Below are positions 23,791 to 35,177 of a stretch of DNA of 64,000 nucleotides, one piece after another; position 1 is the first letter of the stretch, and the number at the start of each line of letters is the position of its first letter. Location: assembly GCA_030686995.1 (NCBI GenBank), contig CM060703.1, positions 7,546,597 to 7,610,596 on the forward strand, in the 5' to 3' direction. The stretch comes from Artemisia argyi. Lineage: Eukaryota > Streptophyta > Magnoliopsida > Asterales > Asteraceae. The translations under genes and the position numbers were made by a program. The notes under the pieces are model-generated. The model made no database searches and was not told the origin of the DNA. It saw nothing but the letters and a program-made list of their open reading frames with translations.

Positions 23791-25717
23791 CTACTTCCTA
23801 CGACCTTGGAGATTAAAGCCATAAATGGCATTCAGAGCATCCAATTCCCCTGGAAGATCATAAATTTGCTTCGAGTAATCATCATAGTCATCAAACTCAT
23901 CTTCACGCTCATGACTTCCGCCAAAAAGATTTGCTGATTCGTCGAACGTGTTAAGAACCTCATCCTCTTCACTATCAGAAACCACAACATCACCCACCTT
24001 GGAAAATGGGTTAGCTCTCTTAGTGACAGAGGCAGACGGAATAGGATGACCTTCATCATCCACAAGAGTAGCTTTCCCATCGATAAGTAGCTTTTCAAGC
24101 TTACTAATTTTCTCAACTATAGGAGTAGAACCAACTTCCTTAGTTCCCATTGAATCACTCACAAGCGGTTCTTGTGATGTAGTACATGTCTTAACCGACT
24201 CATCCTCATTAGCTTCCATTGTACGGCCAGCATCCACATCCATGTTGGTGTCAGAAGTAGGAATACCAAATGCATCCGTATCATCCATATTAAGAGCATC
24301 AAATTGGTTAGATGTAGAAATCTTAGTACCACTAGAACTAGCCACATCAGAAGACTTCTTCTTAGTGCCACCAACTTTCTTAGGTTCAGGAGGAGTCTTT
24401 TTGGGTTGATACTGAAACTACTTACCCACAACAGGTTTAGTAAACCCCCATTGACCCGGAATTGTAGAGCCACCCTGCTTTCCTTTCTTCCCGTGATTGA
24501 CAGTCTTGAAACTATCATTAACAGGCTTAGTATGCTGAACAAGAGGTATAACAACTTTAGGACAGTCAGTCAGAGTATGACCAAATATCTTACACTTGTC
24601 ACAACGAGGTGGTTGCCACTCGTATTCAACCCGTATCTTCTCAATAGTCGAACTCGATCAGTGTGGCAAGAAGACTGAGGCCATCATCAGAAAACATAGC
24701 AAGGGGAACATCATGGAATTTAACCCACACCGGGATGTTAGTCAAATCTTCTTTAAGTAGATCTGTGTTCAAAGTCCATGGTTTAAGAATAATAGAAACA
24801 TTTCTGATCAACCAAGGACCGTTTTCAAACACATCATCAACACCTTTCTTTGAGTTGAATTTAAAGAAGAAGAAACCCTTAGCATTCATCATTACCTTTT
24901 GCACACCAAACTTAGCCCATGCATTGCGGACATAGTTATCAACAACCGGAAAAGCAAGGCGTTGGCCAAGAAAGTACCCGTAGAGAGTATTCTCAAACCG
25001 CGTGTTCACCTCTTCCACTACTTTCATTGGAACTGAAAGGTCAACATCAGCCTTCTTCTTGCTTCATTCCAACCTACGGAAGTTTGAAACATATTTCAGA
25101 GGTTCATTAGAAGTAGCACCCGCGTAAGAAACCAACTTCACTCCCGTACCATTAGTAGTATCAACCTTGTGAGCATTAGGACCAGAAGTTACACCCTTAT
25201 TAACTTCATTAGCTCCAATCTCACTTTGAATTTTATTCATGGCTTCATCAAAATTCTGATGCGCATTATCAATCAAGTGCTTCACCGTATCAGCACTTGT
25301 AATCCGCGCCAAGTCGTCACCATGTGATGTATCTTTCGTAAGTGGAATCGGCTCCACTGTCTGAGTACCATTCATAGAACAATCAGGTGCATCATCCACA
25401 GTCAAACTACCACTACTAGGGCTCATCATTGAGGGTGTACTCAACTCACCAAAACTAGTAGTGGCCGTTTGAATATTACCAAGTGAAACCGGCTCCACCA
25501 GGTCTTGTTTGCTCCCAACCAAGTTATTATCAATCATACCAGATTCAAGACTAGGATTCTCCAAACGTACCTGTTGCACACCCAAGTTACCCTCTTGTCC
25601 CTTATGCCTACTCAAACGAGCAGCCAATTCAGCATTAGTACCCTTGTTCGCATCGTTAGAACCAGATTCATTATTACCCTTACTCGCAGTCTTACTAGTC
25701 AAGAACCCCTTTTCCAT
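23791..25717 (-). pseudogene. ORF1-type DUF4283/CCHC protein, copy C, deleted and stopped
   Basis: Starts MEKGFLTSKTASKG at 25717. Stop TGA at 25064-25066 replaces the Cys of FRRLECSKKK. A deletion of about 176 bp near 24650 removes the DUF4283 segment between LLATLI and [12 protein letters not shown] and shifts the frame. A TAG near 24418 replaces Gln in GKQFQYQPKK. The C-terminal part (24345 to 23791) is readable to NLQGRRK. Not functional. Confidence 0.85.
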
Positions 25718-25799
25718 CTCTCAAAAACCCACTTCCAAAATCAGAACACCAATAGCCTCACTTAGTTCCCAGCAAGCATGCAAAACCAATAACTAAATA

Positions 25800-25825
25800 A
25801 AACCCTAATCGCAAGATTAGGGTTT
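25800..25825 (-). promoter_or_regulatory. telo-box inverted repeat, copy C
   Basis: AAACCCTAATC and GATTAGGGTTT face across 4 nt, 83 bp upstream of the ATG at 25717. Confidence 0.75.
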
Positions 25826-26408
25826 AAACTTTAAAGCGCAAACAAACTAACCTGCTCCCATCATCAACGAAGCACCCAATTTGATAATTATAGTAGAAGG
25901 ATAGATCGAATTAAATCAATACAGCCCCACCGGCCCACGTTAGATGAGAATTACAGATACAGATCGTAGGGAAGGAAAACACAAAGCGAATATAAAAAAA
26001 GAACGATCAGAAACCAATTAATAACCAACACCGACCCACGATGGAGAGGGAGTGATAAATTAAAAGGGTTAGGATCGATCGTTTTTGTAAAGTTCGTAAT
26101 CGCTTTTAGTCGCCAGAGAGATATCGCTTTTAGGGTTGAGCTCGACTCGGTTTGTTTTAATACTTTAGATGTATAAATTTGGTTTACAAAAGGTTACACT
26201 GCAAATACACTCCCCGTGCATGCATTAAAATAATATCTACGTTTGTATCCCAATGCATTAATTCTTGTAGGCTTCATATATATATATATATTTATTCACG
26301 ATATATATATCTGTGAATTGCAAAATACGAGTACCTTTCTAGACATGTTCATTCCATGACACAGTACAAAACGAGTTTTTCATTTAATACCAACTGTAAC
26401 ATACTAAC

Positions 26409-26592
26409 AAGGGGCAGATCGAGGGGAGTTCTCGGGTGCATGGGAACTTCAAGTATATTTCTTGCGTAGTGTAAATATATGTCAAATATACTAATATTTC
26501 TAGAATGAACTTTGTCTTTACTTCTTGGGTTACAATTTTTTGTATTTTTCATAAAATGAACCTGATAACTATTGGTCTTAGATCCGCCACTC
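26409..26592. mobile_element. hAT-like MITE, unit 2 copy
   Basis: 184 bp between ATACTAAC repeats (26401-26408, 26593-26600); same insertion as in units 1 and 3. Confidence 0.7.
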
Positions 26593-26708
26593 ATACTAAC
26601 ATCTATACTAAAACTCGAAAATCCGAATTTGAAAGCATTCTTCACTACTAGTATCACCATCAACTCATCAAATCATTAACTGTTTCTTTTATTTTAAATT
26701 CTTCACAA

Positions 26709-26850
26709 AATGACTCCAATTGGCAGTTTGCTACATTTTGTCTCTGTATTTTCCCTCTTACATGTTTCTTTTTGCAACAAGACGCCTCACAAATCAACTT
26801 TGTTCGAGATTCATCCAACTTACTCAATCGTAACATCATAGCTAACCCAA
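26709..26850 (+). pseudogene. EXORDIUM-like 5' fragment 2
   Basis: ATGACTCCAATTGGCAG start with the same decayed signal-peptide codons as the fragments at 5882 and 34646, ending near a caatcgtaacatcatag stretch that no longer matches the gene. About 45 codons, frame broken. Confidence 0.7.
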
Positions 26851-26927
26851 ATTGTAACGAAACTCAGGAAAAAACAAACCTTGATATACTAAATGATAAA
26901 TCACAAAATAACAGAGTTAAAAAAATT

Positions 26928-28197
26928 GAGTAAACTACATTTTTGGTCCTTGTGGTTGTATCAAAATCTCACTTTTGGTCCAATTTTCAAAACACGTGCG
27001 AATCCAGTCTTATAGTTTGCGTTTTGTTCCACATTTGGTCCAATTTTCTAACGGAGTTAGTTTAGTCGTTAAGTCTAATTGTAAAGTGAGAACATTAGTC
27101 CTTTAACTTAACGATCATTTGCAACGTTCGTCTTTTATACCAAAGATCGTTTTCAACGTTTGCACCGTTAGTCCTTTCATTTAGTTAGGCTTTTAAAAAA
27201 AATTCTAAAAAAAATAAAAAAAATTAGAAAAAAAATCTAAAAAAATGATTTTTCCAAAAAAAAAAAAACTCAAATAAAATTTTTTAAGAATTTTTTCTTA
27301 AAAAATTCGAAAAAAATTTTGCCGAAATTTTTTTTTTTCCAAAAAAATAATTTGAAAAAAAAATTCTAATAAAAGTTTTTGGTAAAAAATTCGAAAAAAA
27401 AATATATATAAATAAAATTTTTGACCGAAAAAAATTTTTCCAAAAAAAATAATTTGAAAAAAAAATTCTAATAAAATTTTTTCTTAAAAAATTTTAGAAT
27501 TTTTTTTTTCTTAAACAAAATTTTTTTCGAATTATTTTTTTTGGAAAAAAAAATTTTTCGTCAAAAATTTTTTTTATAGAATTTTTTAAGAAAATTTCTT
27601 ATAAGAAATTATTTTTCAAATTTTTTTTTTTAAAAAATCGTCAATTTTTTTTTAAGAATTTTTTTCGAATTTTTTAAGAAAAATTTTTATTAGAAATTTT
27701 TTTTTCAAAATTTTTTGTCAAGGTTTTTTTTTTTAATTTTTTAAGAAAAATTTATATTAGATTTTTTTTTTCAAATTATTTTTTTTGAAAAAAAGGTTTT
27801 TCATCAATTTTTTTTTAGAATTTTTTAAGAAAAATTTTTGTTAGAAAATTTTTTTCCAAATTATTTTTTTTGGAAAAATCATTTTTTTTAGAATTTTTTT
27901 CTAATTTTTTTCGATTTTTAATTTTTTTTTTAAAAGCCTAACTAACTGTAAGGACTAACAGTGCAAATATTGAAAACGATCTTTGGTATAAAGGACGAAC
28001 GTTGCAAACGATCGTTAAGTTAAAGAACTAATGTTGCCACTTTACAATTAGACTTAACGACTAAACTAACTCCGTTAGAAAACTGGACAAAAAATGAAAC
28101 AAAACGCAAACTATAGGACTGGAATCACACGTGTTTTGAAAATTGGACAAATAGTGAGATTTTGATACAATCACAAGAACAAAAATGTAGTTTACTC
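26928..28197. mobile_element. foldback (long inverted-repeat) element, 1270 bp
   Basis: The arms are inverted copies about 270 bp long: GAGTAAACTACATTTTTGG at the left, and its reverse complement (from AAAAATGTAGTTTACTC) at the right end. Near-identical 9-bp flanks, aaaaaaatt (26919-26927) and taaaaaatt (28198-28206), suggest a MULE-type insertion. Sister units lack it at gttaaaaaatgaaaacc. The 700-bp centre is built almost only of A and T runs with GAAAAAAA/TTTTTTTC pieces. No ORF. Confidence 0.75.
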
Positions 28198-29425
28198 TAA
28201 AAAATTAAAACCATTGAACTGAAATTGACTCACTAATCATGTGTGGTAATGAATGGTGTACATGCATATAAATTATGTACATGCTATATTTTATTTTTTT
28301 CGGAACGACCATTTAATTAAGAATCCTAGCAAGGAATTAGACTAAAAATCAAATATGGGTTAAGGGAAGTAGCGTTACATAAATCAATTAGTCGTTTTAT
28401 CCACAAGAAATATGATTTCCAAAACCTATTAGAGATACAATGTTACAGTCCCAGGTCTGGATCAAGTTCTGGGGTTAAGGGCTCGATAGAGAGAACCCAA
28501 CGATCTCTTAGATAAACTCAATTGACTTTTACTTTCTAAACTTTATTGAATGAAATACGTTACATTTAAAGCAAAGAAAATCTAACAAACCCTTAAGTAA
28601 TAACAACATGATAAAACTAAAACACTTGTGTTTTATCCTAACTAAAACAATTCAAACTGAGGATAAACATCCTAATTAAATCTACAATTCATGCTGGAAA
28701 CATTACATCCCCATTAAGGAAGTGTTTATCCTCATGCACTAAGGAAAACACGAGACTCTTCAAGTGACTCTGGATCAGCTATAGTCGCGTACTGGTGACC
28801 AAGTTACTAGGTGATTGATATTATAAAAATCAACAACATCAGAAGTAGCATATCCAAAAACCTCAAAATAAGCAACATTTAAAGCTCTTTGGGGATGTTG
28901 ATAAGTCGTTTCAAGAAAGTAACAGTACTTCAAGTGTAGCTGGTCACCAGTATTCCAGAGACTGGGAGAATAGTATTAATAAGCGCGCATCATTGCGCAA
29001 ATTGTGTGCATCATTGCGCAAATTGCATGCATCATTGTACTGTATTAATTTAAAGTTTCTCATCATGGTGCCTAATGCAAGGCCATCTTAGATTATGTTC
29101 GCATTAGATCGCAATTTCCCGCATTTTTGTAATGCTAGCAATGGTCGCAATCGTAACAGTTTAGAATTTAGGTCAATTTGTCACAATTAAAACATTAAAG
29201 AAATATGAATATTTTAATGAATTTTTAAAGATAAAATTTGTTAGGTCCTATTGTAGAAACATTGGTCTTTCTATGAGTTCAAGAGAAATATCACCTGAGC
29301 CATCTTCGATAACTTGGCAGGTAAACTCTAAACTTACCGCTCTACAAGATTCGTGAAGCCTCATAAATCACTAGATTTTTACGATTATTGATTACATGGC
29401 TATCGTCTAAAACAAATAACCATAA
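28198..29425 (+). repeat. unit 2, block e
   Basis: Uninterrupted copy of the backbone that in unit 1 is split by element 1; it supplies the empty site ...ttagtcgttttatccac for that insertion. Contains a small tandem repeat atcattgcgcaaattg near 28988-29030. No gene. Confidence 0.75.
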
Positions 29426-30642
29426 AAAGGTGTTGAAGATGTACTTGAGAATGGCCCGTGGATGATTAGGAATGTGCCTATAATACCTAAAAATTAGACT
29501 TTAAACACTAATCTCCTCAAAGAGTATTTGACCAACATTTCGGTGTGGGTAAAATTCCATGATGTTCCTCTTGCTATTTTCTCGGATGATGGTCTTAGTC
29601 TCCTAGCCACATTGATTGGTAGGCCGAAAATGTTAGATGCTTATACTAGTCAAATGTGCTTGAAATCATGGGGTCGAATTAGTTTTTCTAGGTGCTTGAT
29701 TGAAGTCATGGCAGATCAGGTACTTAGGGAGAGTCTCACTGTTTAGATACCATTACTTGATGGGACGGGTTCTACTATTGAAAAAATTCGGGTTGAATAC
29801 GAGTGGAACCCACCTCGGTGTGATACGTGTAAGCTTTTTGGTCATACGCAGCTTGATTGTCTAAGTCTGTTCCACCTCCTACTCAGCCTAAATAGAGTGT
29901 TAATGATGGTTTTCAAACGGTCAATAACAAGAATAAGGGTAAGAATAGTGGTCACAATGCTCCGGGTAAAGGAGGTTTTACTAAACCTGCTATGGGTCCT
30001 AAGTTTAGGTATCAACCTAAAGCGCCTCCTCCTAAACCCAAGAAGGTGGATAATACAAAGAAGAAGGCCGCTGATGTGGCTAGTATGAGTGGTACAAAAA
30101 TTGCTACATCAAACCGGTTTGATGCCCTTCATATGGATGATACTGATGACTTTGGTATTCCTACCAATGAAGTGACTAAGGATGTGAATTCTGGTATTCC
30201 AAAGGAAGCTAAGAAGGGCGGGTCTTAAGAGACTAGTAATGCATCACAAGAACCGTTTGTGAGTGATTCAATGAGAACAAAGGAGGTTGGGTCTACTCCT
30301 ATAGATGAAAAATTGGGGAGCTTGTAAAGCTACTTATTGATGGAAAAGCTACTCTTGTGGATGACGATTGTCATCCTATTCAAAAGGTTGATTATCCGGG
30401 GTTAACTTCTTCTACTAAGAGAGTTAACCCATTCTCTAAGGTGGGAGAGATTGTTGTTTCAGACAGTGATGAAAGAGGAGGTTGCGAATACCTTTGATGA
30501 GTCCATGAACCTATTTGGTGGTGGTCATGATCGTGAAGATAATTATGATGACTATGCGGATCAGGTCTTCGATATTTTAGGGAATTTGGATGCTTTATAT
30601 GACACGTATGGTATCAAGCTCAAAAGTCTTGGTAGAAAGTAA
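29426..30642 (+). pseudogene. ORF1-type protein remnant, copy D
   Basis: Readable pieces: LTNISVWVKFHDVPLAIF..., knuckle CDTCKLFGHTQLDC, KFRYQPKAPPPKPKK, FSKVGEIVVSDSDE-like and an acidic tail. Stops near 29492, 29745 and 30228 and frameshifts after the knuckle and near 30320 and 30465 destroy it. It diverges from the other copies more than they do from one another. Confidence 0.75.
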
Positions 30643-30832
30643 TTTTGTTTTCATAGGAGTCTAATAGTATTTTTGAGTAGTTGTATTTCTTATTTAGATA
30701 ATCGGAAGTATCTTATTATGTAAGCTTTTCCGCCTATGTAGCGGGCTGAGATATGAGATTCACCCATATCCTTTTTACTTAAACGTTTTTTGGAGTAATA
30801 TATTTACCGGGTCTTTTGACCTTTTACTAAAA
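29426..30832 (+). mobile_element. ORF1-only retroposon, copy D, 5'-truncated
   Basis: Begins abruptly inside the DUF4283 codons (KGVEDVLENGPW) and ends with the family 3' UTR, a GGTC-TTTT-GACC stem-loop and a short A-tail. Backbone sequence is missing at the junctions (ggttaaagcc absent), so insertion was accompanied or followed by deletion. 5' truncation is usual for target-primed reverse transcription. Confidence 0.75.
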
Positions 30833-30938
30833 AAAAGCTTTGAAATAATATAATAAAATATGTAGTTATTGTGTAAATGTAACAATTATCGTGACGACAT
30901 TGTTTGACCGTATTAACGTTCACCACTTATTGGGAATT
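30833..30938 (+). repeat. unit 2, block f
   Basis: ctttgaaataatataataaaatatgtag...gaccgtattaacgttcaccacttattggg; same as at 17345, 44790 and 55860. Confidence 0.7.
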
Positions 30939-31137
30939 TTTTTTTTTGGGTAAAAGGTCAACGACCCGATAAATATGTTACTCCAAAAAACATTTAAGTA
31001 CAACGGATATGAGTGAATCCCATATCTCAGCCCGTTACATAGGCGAAAAGCTTACATAACAAGATACTTCCTATTTTCTAGGCAAGAAAACAAAACCACT
31101 ACCACATAATATTGAAAGACTCGGACAATAATATAAA

Positions 31138-33181
31138 CTACTTCATACGACCTTGGAGATTAAAGCCATAAATGGCATTAAGAGCATCCAATTCCCCTGG
31201 AAGATCATTAATTTGCATCGAGTAATCATCATAGTCATCAAACTCATCTTCACGCTCATGACCTCCACCAAAAAGATTTGCTGATTCGTCGAAACGTGTT
31301 AAGAACCTCATCCTCATCACTATCAGAAACCACCACCTCACCCACCTTGGAAAATGGGTTAACCCTCTTAGTGACAGAAGCAGACGGAATAGGATGACCT
31401 TCTTCATCCACAAGAGTAGCTTTCCCATCGATAAGTAGCTTTTCAAGCTTACTAATTTTCTCAACTATAGGAGTAGAACCAACTTCCTTAGTTCCCATTG
31501 AATCACTCACAAGCGGTTCTTGTGATGTAGTACCAGTCTTAACCAACTCATCCTCATTAACTTCCATTGTATGGCCAGCATCCACATCCATGTTGGTGTC
31601 ATGAGTAGGAATACCAAACGCATCTGTATCATCCATGTTAAGAGCATCAAATTGGTTAGATGTAGAAATGTTAGTACCACTAGAACTAGCCACATCAGAA
31701 GTCTTCTTCTTAGTGCCACCAGCTTTCTTAGGCTCAGGAGGAGTCTTTTTAGGTTGATACTGAAACTGCTTACCCACAACAGGTTTAGTAAACCCCCTTG
31801 ACCCGGAATTGTAGGACCACCATGCTTTCCTTTCTTCCTGTGATTGACAGTCTTGAAACTATCATTAACAGGCTTAGTAGGCTGAACAGGAGGTATAACA
31901 ACTGTAGGACAATCAGTCAAAGTATGACCAAATATCTTACACTTGTCACAACGAGGTGGTTGCCACTCGTATTCAACCCGTATCTTCTCAATAGTGGAAC
32001 CCAAACCATCAAGTAATGGAATCTCAACAGTGAGGTTGTCCCGAAGCACCTCATCCGAGCTCACTTCTATCATGCATCTAGCAAAACTACTACGGCCCCA
32101 CGATTCCTTGCACATTTGGCTTGTAAGCATCTAACCTTTTGGGCGTGCCAATCAATGTGGCAAGAAGACTGAGGCCATCATCAGAAAACATAGCAAAGGG
32201 AACATCATGGATTTTAACCAACATCGGGATGTTAGTCAAATCCTATTTAAGTAGGTTTGTGTTCAAAGTCCATGGTTTAAGAATAATAGGAACATTTCTG
32301 ATCAACCAAGGACCGTTTTCAAGCACATCATCAACACCTTTCTTCGAGTTAAATTTAAAGAAGAAGAACCCCTTAGCATTCATCATTACCTTTTGAACAC
32401 CAAACTTAGCCCATGCATTGCGGACATAGTAATCAACAACCGGAAAAGCAAGGAGTTGGCCAAGAAAGTAACCGTAGAGAGTATTCTCAAACCGCGTGTT
32501 CACCTCTTCCACTACTTTCAGTGGAACAGAAAGGTCAACATCAGCCTTCTTCTTGCTACATTCCAACCTACGAAAGTTAGAAACATGTTTCAGAGGTTCA
32601 CTAGAAGTAGCACCCGCATAAGAAACCAACTTCACTCCCGTACCATTAGTAGTACCAACCTTTTAAGCATTAGGGCCAGAAGTTACACTCTTATTCATAT
32701 TCACATTAATTCCAAGCGAAGGGGGATTAACTTCATTAGCTCCAATCTCAATTTGAATTTTGTTCATGGCATCATCAAAATTCTGATGCGCATTATCAAT
32801 CAAGTGCTTCACATTATCAGCACTTGTAATCCGCTCCAAGTCGGCACCATGTGATGTATCTTCCGTAAGTGGAATCGGCTCCACTTTCTTAGAACCATTC
32901 ATAGAACAATCAGGTGCATCATCCACATTCAAACTAACACTACTAGGGTTCATCATTGAAGGTGTACTCAACTCACCAAAGCTAGTAGTGGCCTTTTGCA
33001 TATTACCAAGTGAAATCGGCTCCACCAGGTCTTGTTTGCTCCCTACCGTGATATTATCAATCATACCAGATTCAAGACTAGGGTTCTCCACAACCCTAGC
33101 CTCTTGTCGAACTTGAGGAGTACCCAACGTAACCGTTGGTACATTAGATACATTCTTTTTGCTAAGAAAACCTTTATTCAT
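31138..33181 (-). pseudogene. ORF1-type DUF4283/CCHC protein, copy E
   Basis: Starts MNKGFLSKKNVSN at 33181. Stops at 32663 (after VTSGPNA) and near 32243 (after NTNLLK), and frameshifts near 32128, 31796 and 31293 (one to two bases) break it. Knuckle [14 protein letters not shown] intact; end NLQGRMK. Not functional. Confidence 0.85.
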
Positions 33182-33274
33182 CTCTTCCGTAAACCCTCAC
33201 ACACCATACTAGCAGAATCAATCAACCAGGAATTAAATACCAACCAGCATGCATGCAAACAGAATGAAAAAGAT

Positions 33275-33296
33275 AAACCCTAATCGCTTAGGGTTT
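33275..33296 (-). promoter_or_regulatory. telo-box inverted repeat, copy E
   Basis: AAACCCTAA and TTAGGGTTT face across 4 nt, 94 bp upstream of the ATG at 33181. Confidence 0.75.
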
Positions 33297-33690
33297 TGAG
33301 AGTTGAACACCAATGAATCAACCAGCCCCCATAATAATCGTACCAAAATAAAGTGTAAATAATGATAGCAATTGTCTGTTTTAATAATAGGATAATGATT
33401 GTCGGTGTCAATGCAATAACCTTTAACAACGATTAAAAAATACCCTACAAGAAAACAAGAATCTGATCAGGACCACAAAAAACTTAATAAAAAACTTGAT
33501 TGGTACAAAGACTAACACAAACGTGTTAAATCAAAGACCAAACTCAAGGATATTATAAAGAATTTAATGGGAAACGAACATATTAATGTCGAACTTTAAG
33601 GTTAGAATGAGTCGCCCAAATCGCCAATCAGTGGGAGAGGTTTTTAGGGTTTTACGTACATATTTTCTTCCAGTGATACAAATATTTAAT

Positions 33691-34139
33691 CACTTATTGG
33701 GAATTAGTGAATGGGGAAAGCAAAATGCTGGTATATGCCTCAACACACCCAGGCTAGCTATTTCTTGAAAGGGATGGAATGAGTTGAATATTCAGCCATC
33801 ATTGCGTACGTCATCAACCTTAACCGTAACCAATCATTATAGAGTAATTGTGAAACCAGCCCTACAATCTTGAGAAGTGCAACGAGCAGTCTTCTAGGGA
33901 ACTATGGTGTGCAAATAGCGTCGATCCCAGCTAGCATAAGACATGCAAAACTTTGAAAGTGCTGTCGCAGACTCTTCAAAGGCGATATTTGCAAACTAAA
34001 GTTCCACACAAGAAGTGTGTCCGCACTTTCGAGGTTGTAAAGACTGCATGTGCAATTTGGCCAAACCACAAGGATGGTTTCTTTAATTTACACTACAAAT
34101 TAAGAAAAGTATAAGTAACATGTTAATGTACACCAGTGT
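33691..34139 (+). repeat. unit 2, block a, joined directly to unit 3 block d
   Basis: Contains tatgcctcaacacacccagg...tgcagactcttcaaaggcg...ccagtgttaagtta as in the other units, but then runs into ttacaaaaggttaaactgc (block d) instead of the EXO promoter. The EXO gene and its downstream block are missing here. Confidence 0.75.
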
Positions 34140-34344
34140 TAAGTTACAAAAGGTTAAACTGCAAATACACTCCCCGTGCATGCATTAAAATAATTTCTAA
34201 GTTTGTATCCCAATGCATTAATTCTTGTAGGCTTCATATTATATATCTGTGAATTGCAAAATACGAGTACCTTTCTAGACAGGTTCATACCATGACACAG
34301 TACAAAACGAGTTTTTCATTTAAAACCAACTGTAACATACTAAC

Positions 34345-34528
34345 CAGGGGCAGATCGAGGGGAGTTCTCGAGTGCATGGGAACTTCAAGTATATTTCTTA
34401 CGTAGTATAAAAATATGTCAAATATACTGATTTTTCTAAAATAAACTTTGTCATTACTTTTTGGGTTACAATTTTTCGTATTTTTCCTAAAATAAACCTG
34501 ATAACTCTTGGTCTTAGATCTTCCACTC
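34345..34528. mobile_element. hAT-like MITE, unit 3 copy
   Basis: 184 bp, begins CAGGGGCAGATC and ends ATCTTCCACTC, 8-bp flanking repeats ATACTAAC; same insertion as at 5583 and 26409. Confidence 0.7.
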
Positions 34529-34645
34529 ATACTAACATCTATAATCAAACTCAAAAATCCGAATTTGAAAGCATTCTTCACAACTAGTATCACCGTCAAC
34601 TCATCAACTCATTAACTATTTCTTTTATTTTAAATTCTTCACAAA

Positions 34646-34760
34646 ATGACTCCAATTGACATTTTGCCTTTGTATTTTCTATCTTACATGTTTCTTTTTG
34701 TAACAAGACGCCTCATTGATCAACCTTGTTCGAGATTCATCCAACTTACTCAATCGTAAC
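34646..34760 (+). pseudogene. EXORDIUM-like 5' fragment 3
   Basis: ATGACTCCAATTGACATTTTG then a short internal deletion relative to the fragment at 26709, followed by the decayed ACATGTTTCTTTTTG...GACGCCTCA codons. Frame broken; non-functional. Confidence 0.65.
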
Positions 34761-35058
34761 ATGATAGCTAACCCTTTGTCGACTCTCTCTCTGGCAATTC
34801 AAATAAAAAAAAAAACCCTAACATCCCTTTATCGATTCTTCTTCCATACGATCTTGCATCTTGGATTCCTGATCATTGTGTGATTGTTCCCTTAGGGTTT
34901 TTCTTTGAATCGCGTTTCTGTCACTAAGGTTACATCGACTGTCTATCAATCATAACAATATCATTCAATTTAACCTTTTATTACTAAACCGATCAGCATT
35001 AAATTAATTTGATTGCTTCATCATGGCTGGCGGTTAGATCTTTGTGCGAGTTCGTTTT

Positions 35059-35084
35059 AAACCCTAACTGGTTAGTTAGGGTTT
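35059..35084 (+). promoter_or_regulatory. telo-box inverted repeat, copy F
   Basis: AAACCCTAACT and AGTTAGGGTTT face across 4 nt, 94 bp upstream of the ATG at 35178. Confidence 0.75.
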
Positions 35085-35177
35085 CGTGGTGATAACTGGT
35101 TGTGTGTTGTGGGTCGTGGCGATTACTGTTTTGTTAGGGTTTCGTTTTTCTTTGTTGTGGAGTTGTGGGTTTGAGAG

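Larger units (their letters stand above)
23594..26183 (-). mobile_element. ORF1-only retroposon, copy C
   Basis: Flanked by a perfect 16-bp direct repeat TTACAAAAGGTTACAC (23578-23593, 26184-26199). The T-run after the left repeat is the A-tail in minus orientation. Full leader (about 465 bp), ORF1-type gene, 3' UTR; no RT. Inserted in block d of unit 2, whose sister in unit 3 shows the empty site. Confidence 0.9.
26184..26927 (+). repeat. unit 2, block d: decayed EXORDIUM 5' region
   Basis: Same order as 34140-34775: cactccccgtgcatgcatt, cctttctagaca motif of the EXO promoter, hAT-like MITE (26409-26592) and a truncated EXO start at 26709. Confidence 0.75.
30939..33690 (-). mobile_element. 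ORF1-only retroposon, copy E
   Basis: Flanked by the direct repeat CACTTATTGGGAATT (30924-30938, 33691-33705). T-run at the left edge is the A-tail. Full-length layout with leader, ORF and 3' UTR, minus strand. It lies tail to tail with copy D about 100 bp away. Confidence 0.85.
34140..34774 (+). repeat. unit 3, block d: decayed EXORDIUM 5' region
   Basis: Carries the hAT-like MITE (34345-34528, repeats ATACTAAC at 34337-34344 and 34529-34536) and the EXO fragment. Ends at gctaaccc where retroposon F begins; the block resumes at aaattgtaaag (43531). Confidence 0.75.

Noticed and set aside
27180..27940. A/T-run region as a replication origin or matrix attachment region
   Set aside because: It is the centre of a foldback transposon and low-complexity sequence alone does not support such a function.
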